A stretch of 64,000 nucleotides of DNA from positions 99,501 through 163,500 of the forward strand of contig CAJNDS010002636.1 in the NCBI GenBank assembly GCA_905221605.1, in the 5' to 3' direction. The number at the start of each line of letters is the position of its first letter. Position 1 is the stretch's first letter. Of the stretch, positions 23,403-33,900 are shown in pieces. The stretch is from Symbiodinium natans. Taxonomy: Eukaryota; Sar; Dinophyceae; Suessiales; Symbiodiniaceae. The position numbers and the translations under genes were made by a program. The notes beneath the pieces are model-generated. The model had not been told where the DNA came from, did not search any database, and was given only the letters and a program-made list of their open reading frames with translations.

Positions 23403-23722
23403 GCACAACCCTACCTATAAGCCCTACAAGCCCTATAAGCCCTATAAACCCAATAAACCCTATAAACCCTGTAAACCCTAGAAACCCTAGAAACCTTAGA
23501 AACCCTAGAAACCCTAGAAACCCTCTAAACCCTTTTAACCCTATAAACCTATAAACCCTATAAACCCTATAAATCCCACCACCCGCGAGCCTAGAAGACC
23601 AAGCAAGCGGAACACCTCGGTGGCGGCTCATGGATTCAGGCTTCGGGAGGCTTAGGGCGTACAGGGCACAAAGGGTTTATGGGGTTTATAGGGTTTATAG
23701 GGTTTATAGGGTTTATAGGATA
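23403..23722. repeat. 9-bp telomere-like tracts CCCTATAAA / CCCTAGAAA / TTTATAGGG
   Basis: The first part (23403-23575) is C-rich on the plus strand. The second part (23655-23722), after about 80 bp of unique DNA, is the G-rich complement. The retroelement inserted at the end of the second part. Confidence 0.85.
23710..23722. repeat. Left target-site duplication candidate, 13 bp
   Basis: GGTTTATAGGATA, identical to 39953-39965. It ends a run of TTTATAGGG units but deviates from the run in the same way as the right copy. Confidence 0.6.
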
Positions 23723-24112
23723 GGCGTTTCGGCTTAGATTGTGTCTTTCCGTAGCCTCTGCTCGTAGCAGCGCCTGCGGATCTGCAACAGCCAGACCCCA
23801 GGCAGGCCTTAGTCCTGCCGCCATCTATCGGGCTTGGGTCCGGTACTTCTGATCTGCGCGGCTGGCCCGCGCCGATCCTCAGGGTCGCGGGGCCCTGAAT
23901 TGCTGGCATTGGTCCTGGATCATTTGCTGGCTGGTGGTTTGGGCACTGGATCCGCCACCGGGATTTTTCATCCCCTCCCTAGTGGGTTACGCTGCCTTTT
24001 TGGGCCGTCACCCTGATATCTCTGCGCCTCCCTGGTTATTCGCTGCCTTTCCTGGGCCGACTGATCTGGGACGCGCAGCACATGAGAGGACAGCGAGTCC
24101 TCATCAAGCTCT
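23723..24112 (+). other. Retroelement 5' leader
   Basis: There is no clear coding before 24.1 kb, although two short frames are open. It contains TCCGTAGCC (23748-23756), equal to the first nine bases of the dinoflagellate spliced leader, but the rest of the leader is absent and this may be chance. Confidence 0.4.
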
Positions 24113-27100
24113 TTGCACTGGCTTGTTTGCTTCCTCTTACTTGGACAAACCTCCAGAATTACAACGGTGCCTCGCAGGGCACGCTCTCCCCCGTGGCATC
24201 GTCGGCTGCGGAGGAAGCGCCAAGTGGCGCGGAACCGGCTGAAGACCGGTCGCGGCAGACCAGACGATCGACTCCGTCTTCTACGGCATCACGGATCCAT
24301 GCCGCCTCAGAGCCGGAAGGAGACTGGATCGAAGGGCCAGCCGAAGGGTGCTGGGAAAACCAAAGCTGCGGCGCCCTTGCTGTCAGCTGTGCGGTTCGTG
24401 CCACCGGCGAGTGTGGTTTCGGCCCTCCAAGCACGTGCTGGCAGGGCTCAAAATGCTGTGCTAGCTGCCGAAGAACAACATGCTGGCAAGCGTACCTTGG
24501 CACAGGAAGCCAACTGGCTGGCGACGCAAGTTGCCAAAACTACCAAGAGACTGGAAGCAGACCTTCGTGCGAAGCAGGACTTGGGCGAAGCGGCTCTCCA
24601 ATGGCACTCCCAGCTCGCAGAGCACCTATCCACCAATTATGCGGAGGTGGAGCGCTTGGCGGGACAATTGGATGCGGATGTCAAAGAAGCCCTGAAAATA
24701 CTAACGCCTTTGGTCTCCACTACGACCTCGGATGCCACCCAGGTTCTGCTGCACAAAGGTGCACAGAATGCAGGGCCTATCTGGCCACCCCAAGTGACTG
24801 GCTTGCTCGAGATGGCGGCCAACGCTCTTCGGGCTGTGGCTGCACTGGATCCACTGGGACACAACCGCGCTCCGGCAGTTGGCGGTGGGGTGCCTTCAGT
24901 CCCGACTCAGACGCAGGGGATTGGGGGCCACCATGCCAGACGACAACCACCAGGTCTCGACGGGGGCATTTTCCCTGGCGCTATGCTGACCTCGGGTTCC
25001 CCAACGATGGTAACAGAAAGTCACAGAGCCCAGCCTCCTCCTGTCTCTGGGAATCGTTTTAAGCACGCAAGATCACGGGCCACTGGCTGGAACGCCGGAG
25101 GCTGTGCCATGGCCGCAGGAAAGCACCGGCAGAACCCCCACCCGTCCCTCACGCCCAACCTCGTCCTGGATGGCACCTGCCCATTCTGCACCGGTGGAGC
25201 TGGATGGATCCGATGGTTTCAGCGAGCCAATGTCCTTTCTTGGGGGAGAGGAGATGGAAGCCCCCCTTTCAGCGGTCGAGGAAGACTGGCAGCAATGGCA
25301 ACTGAGTTGGATCACGGCATGGAATACGTCGGTGGGGCAACTTATGGACATGTGTGGAGCTGCTGCCACTGCGGCTCAAAGCAATCCGGTGTTGCAGGAG
25401 GTGCTTCCCGAGCCACCGCACATGGACACCGAAGAGGTCCGCAACCAATGTCAGAGCACGCTGCGGAGCTTGCAGCAACACCCCTGGGCATGCGGACCAG
25501 AGATTGCGACTGTGGTAGAGGACCTGATGCGCTGCTACTCGTGCCTAAAAAGCTGTCCAGCCGCTGTTCCGGACTGTCCCCAAGCTGTGCTCCTCCTAGG
25601 CCACATTCTTCATGCTGCGGTTCAGGACGTCATGTCATACACGCCACAATGCACAGAAGAATGGTTGTTCCCACAGCTGGTTCTCGGGAAGCACCCCGAC
25701 TTAGCGGCACGCCTGGGTGCCAGCACCCCAGCCCTTCCGCATCACGCCCTGCTGCAAACGTGCGCCTGTCCCTTCTCGCCTGCATAGTGTGCATTCTTGC
25801 GGGTACTACCTCAACAGCCAGAGGCCTTGGACCACCCTCAGGACGAGGCACCGGCACCTTCGTTAGTGTCAGAACTCTCTGGTTTATAGGACATTGCCTT
25901 GGTTGCGGAGGTTGCATTGCCGTTCAAGGCACGGAATTTCTCTTGGCGGCACTGTCTGCTGGAGTCCTCTTGGGTTGCGTGTGGACTACCCTTGCCGATC
26001 CACCCCATTTCAAGCCCCTTGGTCAGATGGCATACGACTTGCCCAGTGAGCACCAGGTCCTAGGTCTGCTTTTAGCTGCCATGGGATGTGGGCTGGCCCT
26101 TGCACCCTGCCTCTTGATGGTTGTGGTAGCCTGGCTCCCGATAGGAGTTTTCCTCCTAGGCCTCCTTTCACCTGCCCTGCCGCCCCAACATACACGGCGA
26201 GAGCCTTGGTGCAAGAATAAGAGAACGAGGGAGACTGCGGTAAAACAGATGAAGGGGTGCTTCTTTCTCTGTCTGCTGTTCTCACCGGTTGGAGCATCAG
26301 GTCTGCCTAAAATCCATAATCCTGAACACGTCAGACAGGAGGAGGGCGTTGTATCGATGCCCGACAACAATGAGGCCGATGACTCTTTCATGATGCAGGT
26401 AGCGGGCCAGGCCCATTTCAACAGAATTCCGGCTTGGTCCCTCAGTCGAGTCCCACGCATTCGAATACGGCGTGAGCTGCACCCTTTGGAAGAGGTCGGT
26501 GCCCGGCCTCTAGCGATGCAGGAATTGTGCACGGCAACCTATACACGGAAGCTTGCCGTGTTCCATGGGGGAGTGGTTGAAGGCCCCGAGCCTATCCTCT
26601 TCAGAGTTGACAGCCGCCTTTTCCGACCCGCACTTGATGAAGCCATTGTGCAGGCCCTCGGCATCTCAGCAGATGCAGTCGACGTGTTGATGCTGGCCTC
26701 GCCGTTTGACTCTGTCACTCGCGAGCAGTATGTACTCCGGCCCCGCGCCTTCCCTTGGTATGCGCAAGCCGTTCCTGTCCTGGTGCGAGGCGAGCTTGAC
26801 AGCTTCCATGTGCTACAAGCAGCAAGGGATGAACAGTGCCACGATCTCGTCGCAGCGGCAGCGCTGCTCACTCAGATGCAGTCCATCCCGGAAGCTGAGC
26901 AGTGTCAGTGCGTGGAGGGTACTTTTGTGGCCGATTCCCAACCTCTCTTGCAGCCACGTTGTGACGCGATTGTTTGGACGCCGATTGCGCTCAAACAGCG
27001 GCTGAGTGAAGCCAGTGCCCACTCCCCTTATGCGGACATGCACAGCAATCAGGGCCCCCCCAGCCAGACCCTCCTGTCCTGCGTTATCATCACTGCTAAT

Positions 27101-30100
27101 GGTATCATACATGCACTCACGCCGGCCTTTGCTCCTGATAGCGAGACCTTCCGCTTCCTGCGTGGCGAATTCCCGGAGCTCGCTTCCCTGACTATGCGCC
27201 GCATGCGGTATGCGCTTACTGACCTGCCGCCGACGCAGTTCCTAGCCTTCCGCCGTGAGGAACTCGGAAGGCATTCCTTGGTAGTTGACCTCCGTGCATT
27301 GGATCTTGGACTGCTTACTCTCACAGTACCCAGATACATATCGTGCAGCCAAATCCTCGATGTCACTGCGAGAGACCATGCTCGCATCCTGGACACGGCA
27401 GCCATGCATGAACATGTGATGTCTGGAGATTATATCTGTTTGCTCCATGATCAAGCCGTCGGGCCTGATGTCATGCTTGACGTGGCTGGCTTTGATCTGC
27501 TACGAGCCTATCGACACACACTAGTCGAGGTGCCCATTGGGAGTGACTCTGAAAATGCTGCCTCGCGGGGAGCCTCCTTGGCAAAAGCCCTACTCATTGC
27601 AGCAGCGCCGCTACGGGGACCTGTCGGCTCTATGTGCCTACTGCTTGTGGTAGGTGCCAGCCAAGCACTTGCAGGACGCGCTGCTAGTGCCCCACCACAT
27701 CGCAGTGGACGGTTACAGCGGGTGCCAGCTCCCCCCTGCAACCTGCCCAACAAGGCCTCGCAGGCCACCCATGCGGCAATTCAGCGAGAGCTGCTGGCCT
27801 CTGGCAAGCTTCTCACGCCCGTTATCAGTCCTAGCCCCCTCGGCAATGACGACCCACGTGAAGTCACATTCAAGCTGTGGCACCCTGGGAGGGTCCTTAC
27901 CCGGTGCTACCCGGCGCAATGGCCGTGGTTTGATGTGCACGCTGACCTCCTTGAGACTGTATCCGCCCTAGGCAGGTATGTCGTCCTGCCTGCTGCCGCG
28001 ACACCGGACCATAGAGCTGTGCATATGGTCGCTATCTCCAGTGCAGACACGCATAGCACCATTCTGGTGGCACGGGCAGGATCGTGGAAATGCCTCGATG
28101 TTGACTGGCGCAATCCTGCAGCTGATATTCATGCATGGGTGGAAAGCTTGGATGGTACCCATTCCTATCGCATTGACTGTGCGCACCGGGGACGCATGCG
28201 GCATGGCGATGTCTGCGTGGTTGTTGATACCTTTCAATCAGCTTCACCCACACTTCTGGATATTAGCACTCTCTCTCTGACGATGCCAGTAGGGTGCTCT
28301 TGGACGCGCACTATAGGCAGGCAGGTCTTTCCCTTGCTGCAAGCCGGCCAACCACATCTTTGGCTGCCACGCGTGCAAGGCGTGACAGCACGTGACACTG
28401 CCATGGATATGCTGCACACTCTTCGGTCGCCAAACCCCGAAACTACCCATCTGCTCGATGTGCCGCCATATCTTTTAGGCCTTCCGGGTCCTATTCTTCT
28501 CGCGGCCCCTAGAGGTGGGATGTGCACCCTTGTCTGGTTGCATGACTGTCACGAATGTGTTCCACACGGTGTGGCATTCGCCGTGGAAGGGGTGTTCCCA
28601 AGCCGCGCTGACCTTCTCTACGCGCTGCGTGAGCTACCGGGAGCCGCGGCTGCAATATGGCTCCGGGCAACGGAAATGTTTCTCCTTTGGGGGCCCTCCG
28701 AATCCTTGCACTCTGCCGATAATGAGGCTGTTGTAGCTGAGATTGTGACAGCTAGCGTTGACATGCGACTGCTGCTGTCGCATAGCCGCACAGACTCCCT
28801 CTCTTCTGCGCCACACATGGGAGCGCAGGGGATGGCATCCATGCCGGGTCCCCAGGAAGCCAGGAGTAGTCAGATTTCTTCCCTGGATTCCTCGCTCGCT
28901 GACCCATGCATCCCGACCCTGGGTATCCCCGACGAAGGCACCTTGCATGTTGTGTACTGTGGTGCGATCCAGACCAGCTGTGTGGTACCCTGTCCTAGCC
29001 GGAGGATGCCATGGGCTCTCATCATTGGAGATGAAATTAGGACGGCCTGTACTGATCAAACCTCCTGGGCTGAGGTAGCCACCGTAGCAGATCTCTCAGT
29101 CTTGGACTTGCAAGGGGTGGCCGTTGTCCTTGATGGGTTCCGCTGGATGTGGCCAGAACCCATTACTCATCTTGGGCACGCCTGCGGCACGCTTCTCCGG
29201 CGCACTCCGAACAAGGATTCCCGCTGTTATGTGGAGAGTGAGCACACTCTTCCGCCCTCACCGCTGCAAGCAAGGAGCTCATGTGGTGGCATGAGGCTTG
29301 CTAAGTGGGCTCAACTAGTTGCTTGGACTGCTAGTGCACCTTGCACCGGCCGTTGGCTACCTATTGCACTTCTTGTCAACGCTGCTATGGCCATGGTAGT
29401 GCCAGTCGACCCTACTGCTGCACGTCCGCCTCTCATGTGTGTCCCTCCTCCTGGGTTCCTCCTTTTCGTTGATGTGCTTAACTGCTTCCTCCAGCACCCA
29501 CCGGTAGAGGGTACCCTCTTGCGGATATGGCGCCCCTGTAGGGGTCCGGCCGTTTACCAGTTCCGACAACAAGTTGACCTTGACAATCTGAGTACCTGGT
29601 TGCGTGAGCAGGGATGCCGGCCTACCCGTGATGTGGTCCACCTCGCGCATGACTCTGGCCCAGATGCCATTGACTTGCTTTGCACCCCGCCGGCCTCTGG
29701 AGCTTGGTGGATATTGCGAGATGGCAGTCACCGTGAGCTGCTCAGACCCGTCTGTCAGCTGCCGGACATCTCGGAACAATTGGTCACGATTGATGAAGGA
29801 GGTCAGGCACATCGTCTGATTTGCGGAGGTCAGGCCGACCTCCGGCCAGAGCTTCTCCCGGGTAAGCGGGCAGCGATTGGACGCAGCGTCCCTAACTGGT
29901 ATGGCGCCTTAGCTGGCACTGGACTGATGATGTTTTCGACGTCTGCTTGCTGGCGCTTGGCGCCGGTCATGCTGGCCACTATCATAGTCGTGCAGCCTGT
30001 GGGCGGGCAGACTATTCCAGCCAGTCATCCCCGCAGAGTCTGGACCTTCGGACTGCCTGAGCCTGTGGACCTTCCGACGACAGCACGGACGGTCACAGAT

Positions 30101-30979
30101 GCTCGTCTAGTTCTTGTTCGGGCCCATCTCCCTAGGCAGCTTGATAATGATGGGAAGCTTCTGGAAGTCTCCCCCCCCCTGATACAAGGGGTTCAGCACT
30201 GGCTATATGTGCCTAGGACAAGAGTGGGGACATACACCTACTTGCTCATGCAGTGGCATAGGCAGGCGGCAGTCTTCGAGAGTCGGTCTAACCCATTGGA
30301 CTGGGATGCCCTGTTCCAGTGGGCCACATCTGTCTTCACCCTAGAACAGCCGCTTGCACAAAAGTTTGTCCTGGTCCTCGACAGACAGATTTTTCGTTTC
30401 GGCACCATCGTGAGTGGTCTCCGACACGGACAGCTTCTGGCAATTGGGGAGCATACACCATCGCGCAGCCCGATGCGCTACCTCAATCCCTGGGGTGAAG
30501 AAGAAGAACTGCCTGAGATTGTCCGCAGTGACTGGGGAGACACTCTCCTCACTGGGCCCGGTGGCCAGATTTCTCTGCGCCCGGAAGGACCGGCTTTCCT
30601 GACGGCCACGGCGGGACGAAGTGAGGCTACATCCCCGGCAGTCGCACACAGCTCTTGTCAAACTCCCCTCTCGCTGCCCCCTAATAACACCTCTCTTCTC
30701 GCTTGGGAGGCGGCTACCCACCAGCTTGGGGAAGTTCTACGACTGCTGCGACAGCGGACCCAGGGCTACGCATTCCACCCTCAATGTAGCGCAGAGAGCG
30801 GAGTGCCTGTCAGCACGACAACCCTGGGCATCTCTCCACAAGGCCCGGTCACCCTGCCAGACGGGGCTGAACATGGAAGCAGCGCTCGGTCGGAACCTCA
30901 GGCCTCTGCAGGGGATCGTACCCCGCTACTTCTCATTGGTGCACCGGCGTGGCCTTTGGGTGATGCTTCTTCTCGGTAA
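24113..30979 (+). CDS. Retroelement ORF1-like polyprotein, modular, with hydrophobic segments
   Basis: This is an open frame of 2288 codons. The ATG at 24299 (residue 63) is an alternative start that opens on a basic, Gly/Lys-rich region. Residues about 120-190 form a Lys/Glu-rich coiled coil, as in many LINE ORF1 proteins. Between about 24.9 and 25.8 kb the natural-looking protein lies in another frame (25104-25787, acidic with EEDWQQW), so two frame changes are likely inside this ORF. Hydrophobic, signal-peptide-like segments lie near 25.77, 25.94, 26.06-26.19, 26.25, 27.58-27.68, 29.35 and 29.93-30.0 kb. Between them are beta-rich modules with FPW/WPW, W-x-P (LWHPGR, RIWRP) and R-H-G-D motifs (28196, 30419). 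I recognise no enzyme here. The natural reading passes into the next frame near 30.85-30.9 kb. Confidence 0.75.
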   Translation: MHWLVCFLLLGQTSRITTVPRRARSPPWHRRLRRKRQVARNRLKTGRGRPDDRLRLLRHHGSMPPQSRKETGSKGQPKGAGKTKAAAPLLSAVRFVPPASVVSALQARAGRAQNAVLAAEEQHAGKRTLAQEANWLATQVAKTTKRLEADLRAKQDLGEAALQWHSQLAEHLSTNYAEVERLAGQLDADVKEALKILTPLVSTTTSDATQVLLHKGAQNAGPIWPPQVTGLLEMAANALRAVAALDPLGHNRAPAVGGGVPSVPTQTQGIGGHHARRQPPGLDGGIFPGAMLTSGSPTMVTESHRAQPPPVSGNRFKHARSRATGWNAGGCAMAAGKHRQNPHPSLTPNLVLDGTCPFCTGGAGWIRWFQRANVLSWGRGDGSPPFSGRGRLAAMATELDHGMEYVGGATYGHVWSCCHCGSKQSGVAGGASRATAHGHRRGPQPMSEHAAELAATPLGMRTRDCDCGRGPDALLLVPKKLSSRCSGLSPSCAPPRPHSSCCGSGRHVIHATMHRRMVVPTAGSREAPRLSGTPGCQHPSPSASRPAANVRLSLLACIVCILAGTTSTARGLGPPSGRGTGTFVSVRTLWFIGHCLGCGGCIAVQGTEFLLAALSAGVLLGCVWTTLADPPHFKPLGQMAYDLPSEHQVLGLLLAAMGCGLALAPCLLMVVVAWLPIGVFLLGLLSPALPPQHTRREPWCKNKRTRETAVKQMKGCFFLCLLFSPVGASGLPKIHNPEHVRQEEGVVSMPDNNEADDSFMMQVAGQAHFNRIPAWSLSRVPRIRIRRELHPLEEVGARPLAMQELCTATYTRKLAVFHGGVVEGPEPILFRVDSRLFRPALDEAIVQALGISADAVDVLMLASPFDSVTREQYVLRPRAFPWYAQAVPVLVRGELDSFHVLQAARDEQCHDLVAAAALLTQMQSIPEAEQCQCVEGTFVADSQPLLQPRCDAIVWTPIALKQRLSEASAHSPYADMHSNQGPPSQTLLSCVIITANGIIHALTPAFAPDSETFRFLRGEFPELASLTMRRMRYALTDLPPTQFLAFRREELGRHSLVVDLRALDLGLLTLTVPRYISCSQILDVTARDHARILDTAAMHEHVMSGDYICLLHDQAVGPDVMLDVAGFDLLRAYRHTLVEVPIGSDSENAASRGASLAKALLIAAAPLRGPVGSMCLLLVVGASQALAGRAASAPPHRSGRLQRVPAPPCNLPNKASQATHAAIQRELLASGKLLTPVISPSPLGNDDPREVTFKLWHPGRVLTRCYPAQWPWFDVHADLLETVSALGRYVVLPAAATPDHRAVHMVAISSADTHSTILVARAGSWKCLDVDWRNPAADIHAWVESLDGTHSYRIDCAHRGRMRHGDVCVVVDTFQSASPTLLDISTLSLTMPVGCSWTRTIGRQVFPLLQAGQPHLWLPRVQGVTARDTAMDMLHTLRSPNPETTHLLDVPPYLLGLPGPILLAAPRGGMCTLVWLHDCHECVPHGVAFAVEGVFPSRADLLYALRELPGAAAAIWLRATEMFLLWGPSESLHSADNEAVVAEIVTASVDMRLLLSHSRTDSLSSAPHMGAQGMASMPGPQEARSSQISSLDSSLADPCIPTLGIPDEGTLHVVYCGAIQTSCVVPCPSRRMPWALIIGDEIRTACTDQTSWAEVATVADLSVLDLQGVAVVLDGFRWMWPEPITHLGHACGTLLRRTPNKDSRCYVESEHTLPPSPLQARSSCGGMRLAKWAQLVAWTASAPCTGRWLPIALLVNAAMAMVVPVDPTAARPPLMCVPPPGFLLFVDVLNCFLQHPPVEGTLLRIWRPCRGPAVYQFRQQVDLDNLSTWLREQGCRPTRDVVHLAHDSGPDAIDLLCTPPASGAWWILRDGSHRELLRPVCQLPDISEQLVTIDEGGQAHRLICGGQADLRPELLPGKRAAIGRSVPNWYGALAGTGLMMFSTSACWRLAPVMLATIIVVQPVGGQTIPASHPRRVWTFGLPEPVDLPTTARTVTDARLVLVRAHLPRQLDNDGKLLEVSPPLIQGVQHWLYVPRTRVGTYTYLLMQWHRQAAVFESRSNPLDWDALFQWATSVFTLEQPLAQKFVLVLDRQIFRFGTIVSGLRHGQLLAIGEHTPSRSPMRYLNPWGEEEELPEIVRSDWGDTLLTGPGGQISLRPEGPAFLTATAGRSEATSPAVAHSSCQTPLSLPPNNTSLLAWEAATHQLGEVLRLLRQRTQGYAFHPQCSAESGVPVSTTTLGISPQGPVTLPDGAEHGSSARSEPQASAGDRTPLLLIGAPAWPLGDASSR

Positions 30980-33900
30980 CCTCCTGATCTGTGGGGTAGA
31001 AGCGCCGCCGGCACCTGTCGGAGTAGAACAGGCTCTCGTTAGTGCTACAGGAGCATCGATTCCAGGGGGGGGGCATACCGAACACGCCCATTGCAATGTC
31101 ACGCTACCGCTGAACGGCAATACCCTGTCATGGTCCGTGAGGGATGCCTCCCCAGAGCAGCACGGAGCCCTGCAGGCTCAGCTCAGTACTGTGTGGCAGG
31201 CTCGAGCTGGAGGCAGACGCGTCGAGGAATCACCCTCCTGGCCGAGGACTGCAGGGAAGTTCCTCATTCACTCCCCGGCTGTGCCAAGGCAGCCGCTAAC
31301 AGGTCGGTTTCTGCTCACCGAAGATTGTCTCAATGAGCTATATGACATCTCCGAAATTTGGAGAAGACAAGCCCAGGTCGATGCTGTCATACCGCTGTCA
31401 CCACAGCCCACCCGAAGCGCCATCCACCTGACTACCTGTGAGCCGGAGTCCGACCGAGCGTCTGTTGTGCTATGGTGGGATGGGATGTTGTGGCCAAGGA
31501 AGCTCCCCAGACAATGCCCCGCTGAATGGCTACGCAACTACTGCATCCTTGGTACGGTGGGCCTCATCCCGCCCCCTGTGGGCGTTCAGGCTCAACCCAC
31601 TGTGCCTTTCAGAGACGGAGACTGCGTCCCCTTTTGGGTCTGTCCACAGGCTCAGCTTGAAGACATTGAGATCTCCCTAGCTGGCTGTCCCCGGAGCCTA
31701 AGGCTTTCTTGGGTTCTCCAGCTACTTCTAGCTTGCCCACGAGGCTACCTTTGTGCCTTGTTCATTCTTGCGGTGGGGCTACCTGGCCCTGCCGGGGCGA
31801 TGATGACCAGTCAAAACCTAGCTCCAGAACACGTCCCCCACATGTCTTGTTGGCGACACGGCAATACCAGGGACCTGGATAAAGCCCGCGGGGGCTTTCC
31901 GAATCACAGAGCACTCTCCATGGAAATTTTAAGGACGCAGGCGCCAAGCGCTGCCACACATCTGGTATGGCGACGCAACAGCCTGGCCATGTGCCTACGC
32001 ATGTGTTCATGCACCCCGCCTGCTGTGGCGGAGATGGCCCTTCTGGCCGGGCTGCCTTCTTCTTGCCATAGCTCTGTTGTGTTGGATGGGGCGCCACCTG
32101 ACATTGAAGCTGTCCATTGGAAATTAGTCCCAGAAACTGATGCCTCACCTTCACGGCACTTGAGCCGGTGGCTGTTCAGCATTGCCTTGGGGGTCTCATC
32201 GGGTTGGAGGGTCTCCCTCCTTTCAAGTGTGATCGTCATGCACTTAACCCCTACACTAGTCAGGCCCATGACGCTTCGCCAGGCCGCGGAACCTGTTCGG
32301 GTAGGGGCATTTCCGTGGCATGTGGCCATCCCTGCGCGGACGGTTAGCAGTCTCTCTGAGACGGGGCCCATCCTGGTGCACCTGCTCAGCCCCTTTCGGG
32401 GCATGGGGGACACGCACGAAATTAGCCGAAGCTGCGACTGGTCATGGCTAGTGCGCCTCTTATATGCTGAGGAACCTAGATGGGGGCACCAACTAGTGCC
32501 AGTTTGGCCCAACACTGTCGCCAACACCTTGACCCTCGTCCCGGTTCCACCGGACAACTCCTTGGTTTGTGTGGTTGTGGTGGCGTCAACATGGAGGCTG
32601 AGCCTGTGCATCCCGCAAGTTGCTCGGCTGGAGTGGGTGCAGGAAGCTATAAGTCACCGAGCACCGCAGGCCTTTGGGCAGCTCTTTCCACCCCCGCCTC
32701 TCGAGGCGCTGCTTGAGCCAATGCCATCCTCTGAACTAGAGAGCGAGGTGCAGGCTACACTCCACATGCGTAGCGGTGACGTTTTCTACGCCTCTCTCCT
32801 GGGACAAGCAGGCTCCGCCCGAAGAGGGGGGGAGGTCACGGTGGAATCCCTCGCCTCCCTCAGACATGACACTCTTTGGCAACGGTTCTTAGTCATACCC
32901 TTCACCTTTGAATGCACCATATGGCAGCCCGGAAACAGTCCGAGTGTCATCGAGGTCCCAGCTGGGTCGAGATGGTTGCCGCACTCCCAGACCTTCGACA
33001 GCTTCCCGGAGTTGGGGGCTAGAGGCCAATGGGTCATCGCTCCTTGGGCATGGGGTCAAGGCATACATCTGTGCCTGCGCTGCCGTGACGCCTTCCATGC
33101 ACACATACTGATACACTGCGCTAGCAACAATCTGTGCGTCCGGACCCCCACCTGTGCGGATCGTGCGTACGTACAACACATCTTCACTGGGGCGGGAGGC
33201 CGTGGCGCTTGGACCGTCGCTGGCAGCTCCCCCCACCCCGCAACACAACTTACTGACCCGGTTCATCTTAGGGATGGAGATGTCCTGCGAGAGGGTTGTG
33301 CCGTAAGGGCACTGCCCTCGGCCCGCTCCAGTGGACGTCGCAGCCTAACCCTAAGCATAGGGCTGTACCTTCTAATCTCAGGAGGGTGGGGACATCGGCC
33401 AGTTGGGCAGGGCCAGGAAATAGTGCTTCTCTTGCCCCTTCTATGGGTTTCCCCAGCCATGGAACTTGAATGTAGCTCTAGCTCCAGTGAGTCAGGACAG
33501 CCTCCCGCCAGGCGGTCAAGGTCGCCCTCCAGGAGCGGTGCCTACAAAACACTGAAGCCACGGGTCGTTGAGGTCGGCTTGGTCCATCACCCAACCTCGC
33601 CTAGATGGCGTCCTGCCGAACACACGGTCAACTTGGGCGGCTTTCCATGGATCCAAACACTGTGCCCCGTTATGGGGGCGGCGGCTCCTTTGCGGCCACA
33701 TCCGCATATGCCACAGCAGGACATCTACCAACTGGTGCGAGCCACCATGCAGGACTGGCCGGAACCTCTTGTCCCTGTCTGGCCAGCACTGAGCATGGGA
33801 GCTCTACATCTCGTACCCTGCCCCCCGCCCCCCCTTCTGTGCGTTGCGGTCGTCAAAGGCGGAGAGGTGCAAGCGCGATTACTGTTGCGGGATATGCCAT

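Noticed and set aside
24082..25062. A 326-codon frame beginning with a signal-peptide-like stretch
   Set aside because: Beyond the first residues it is Cys/Gly/Ser-rich and looks like an off-frame reading of the coiled-coil region; only the first 20 codons are suggestive.
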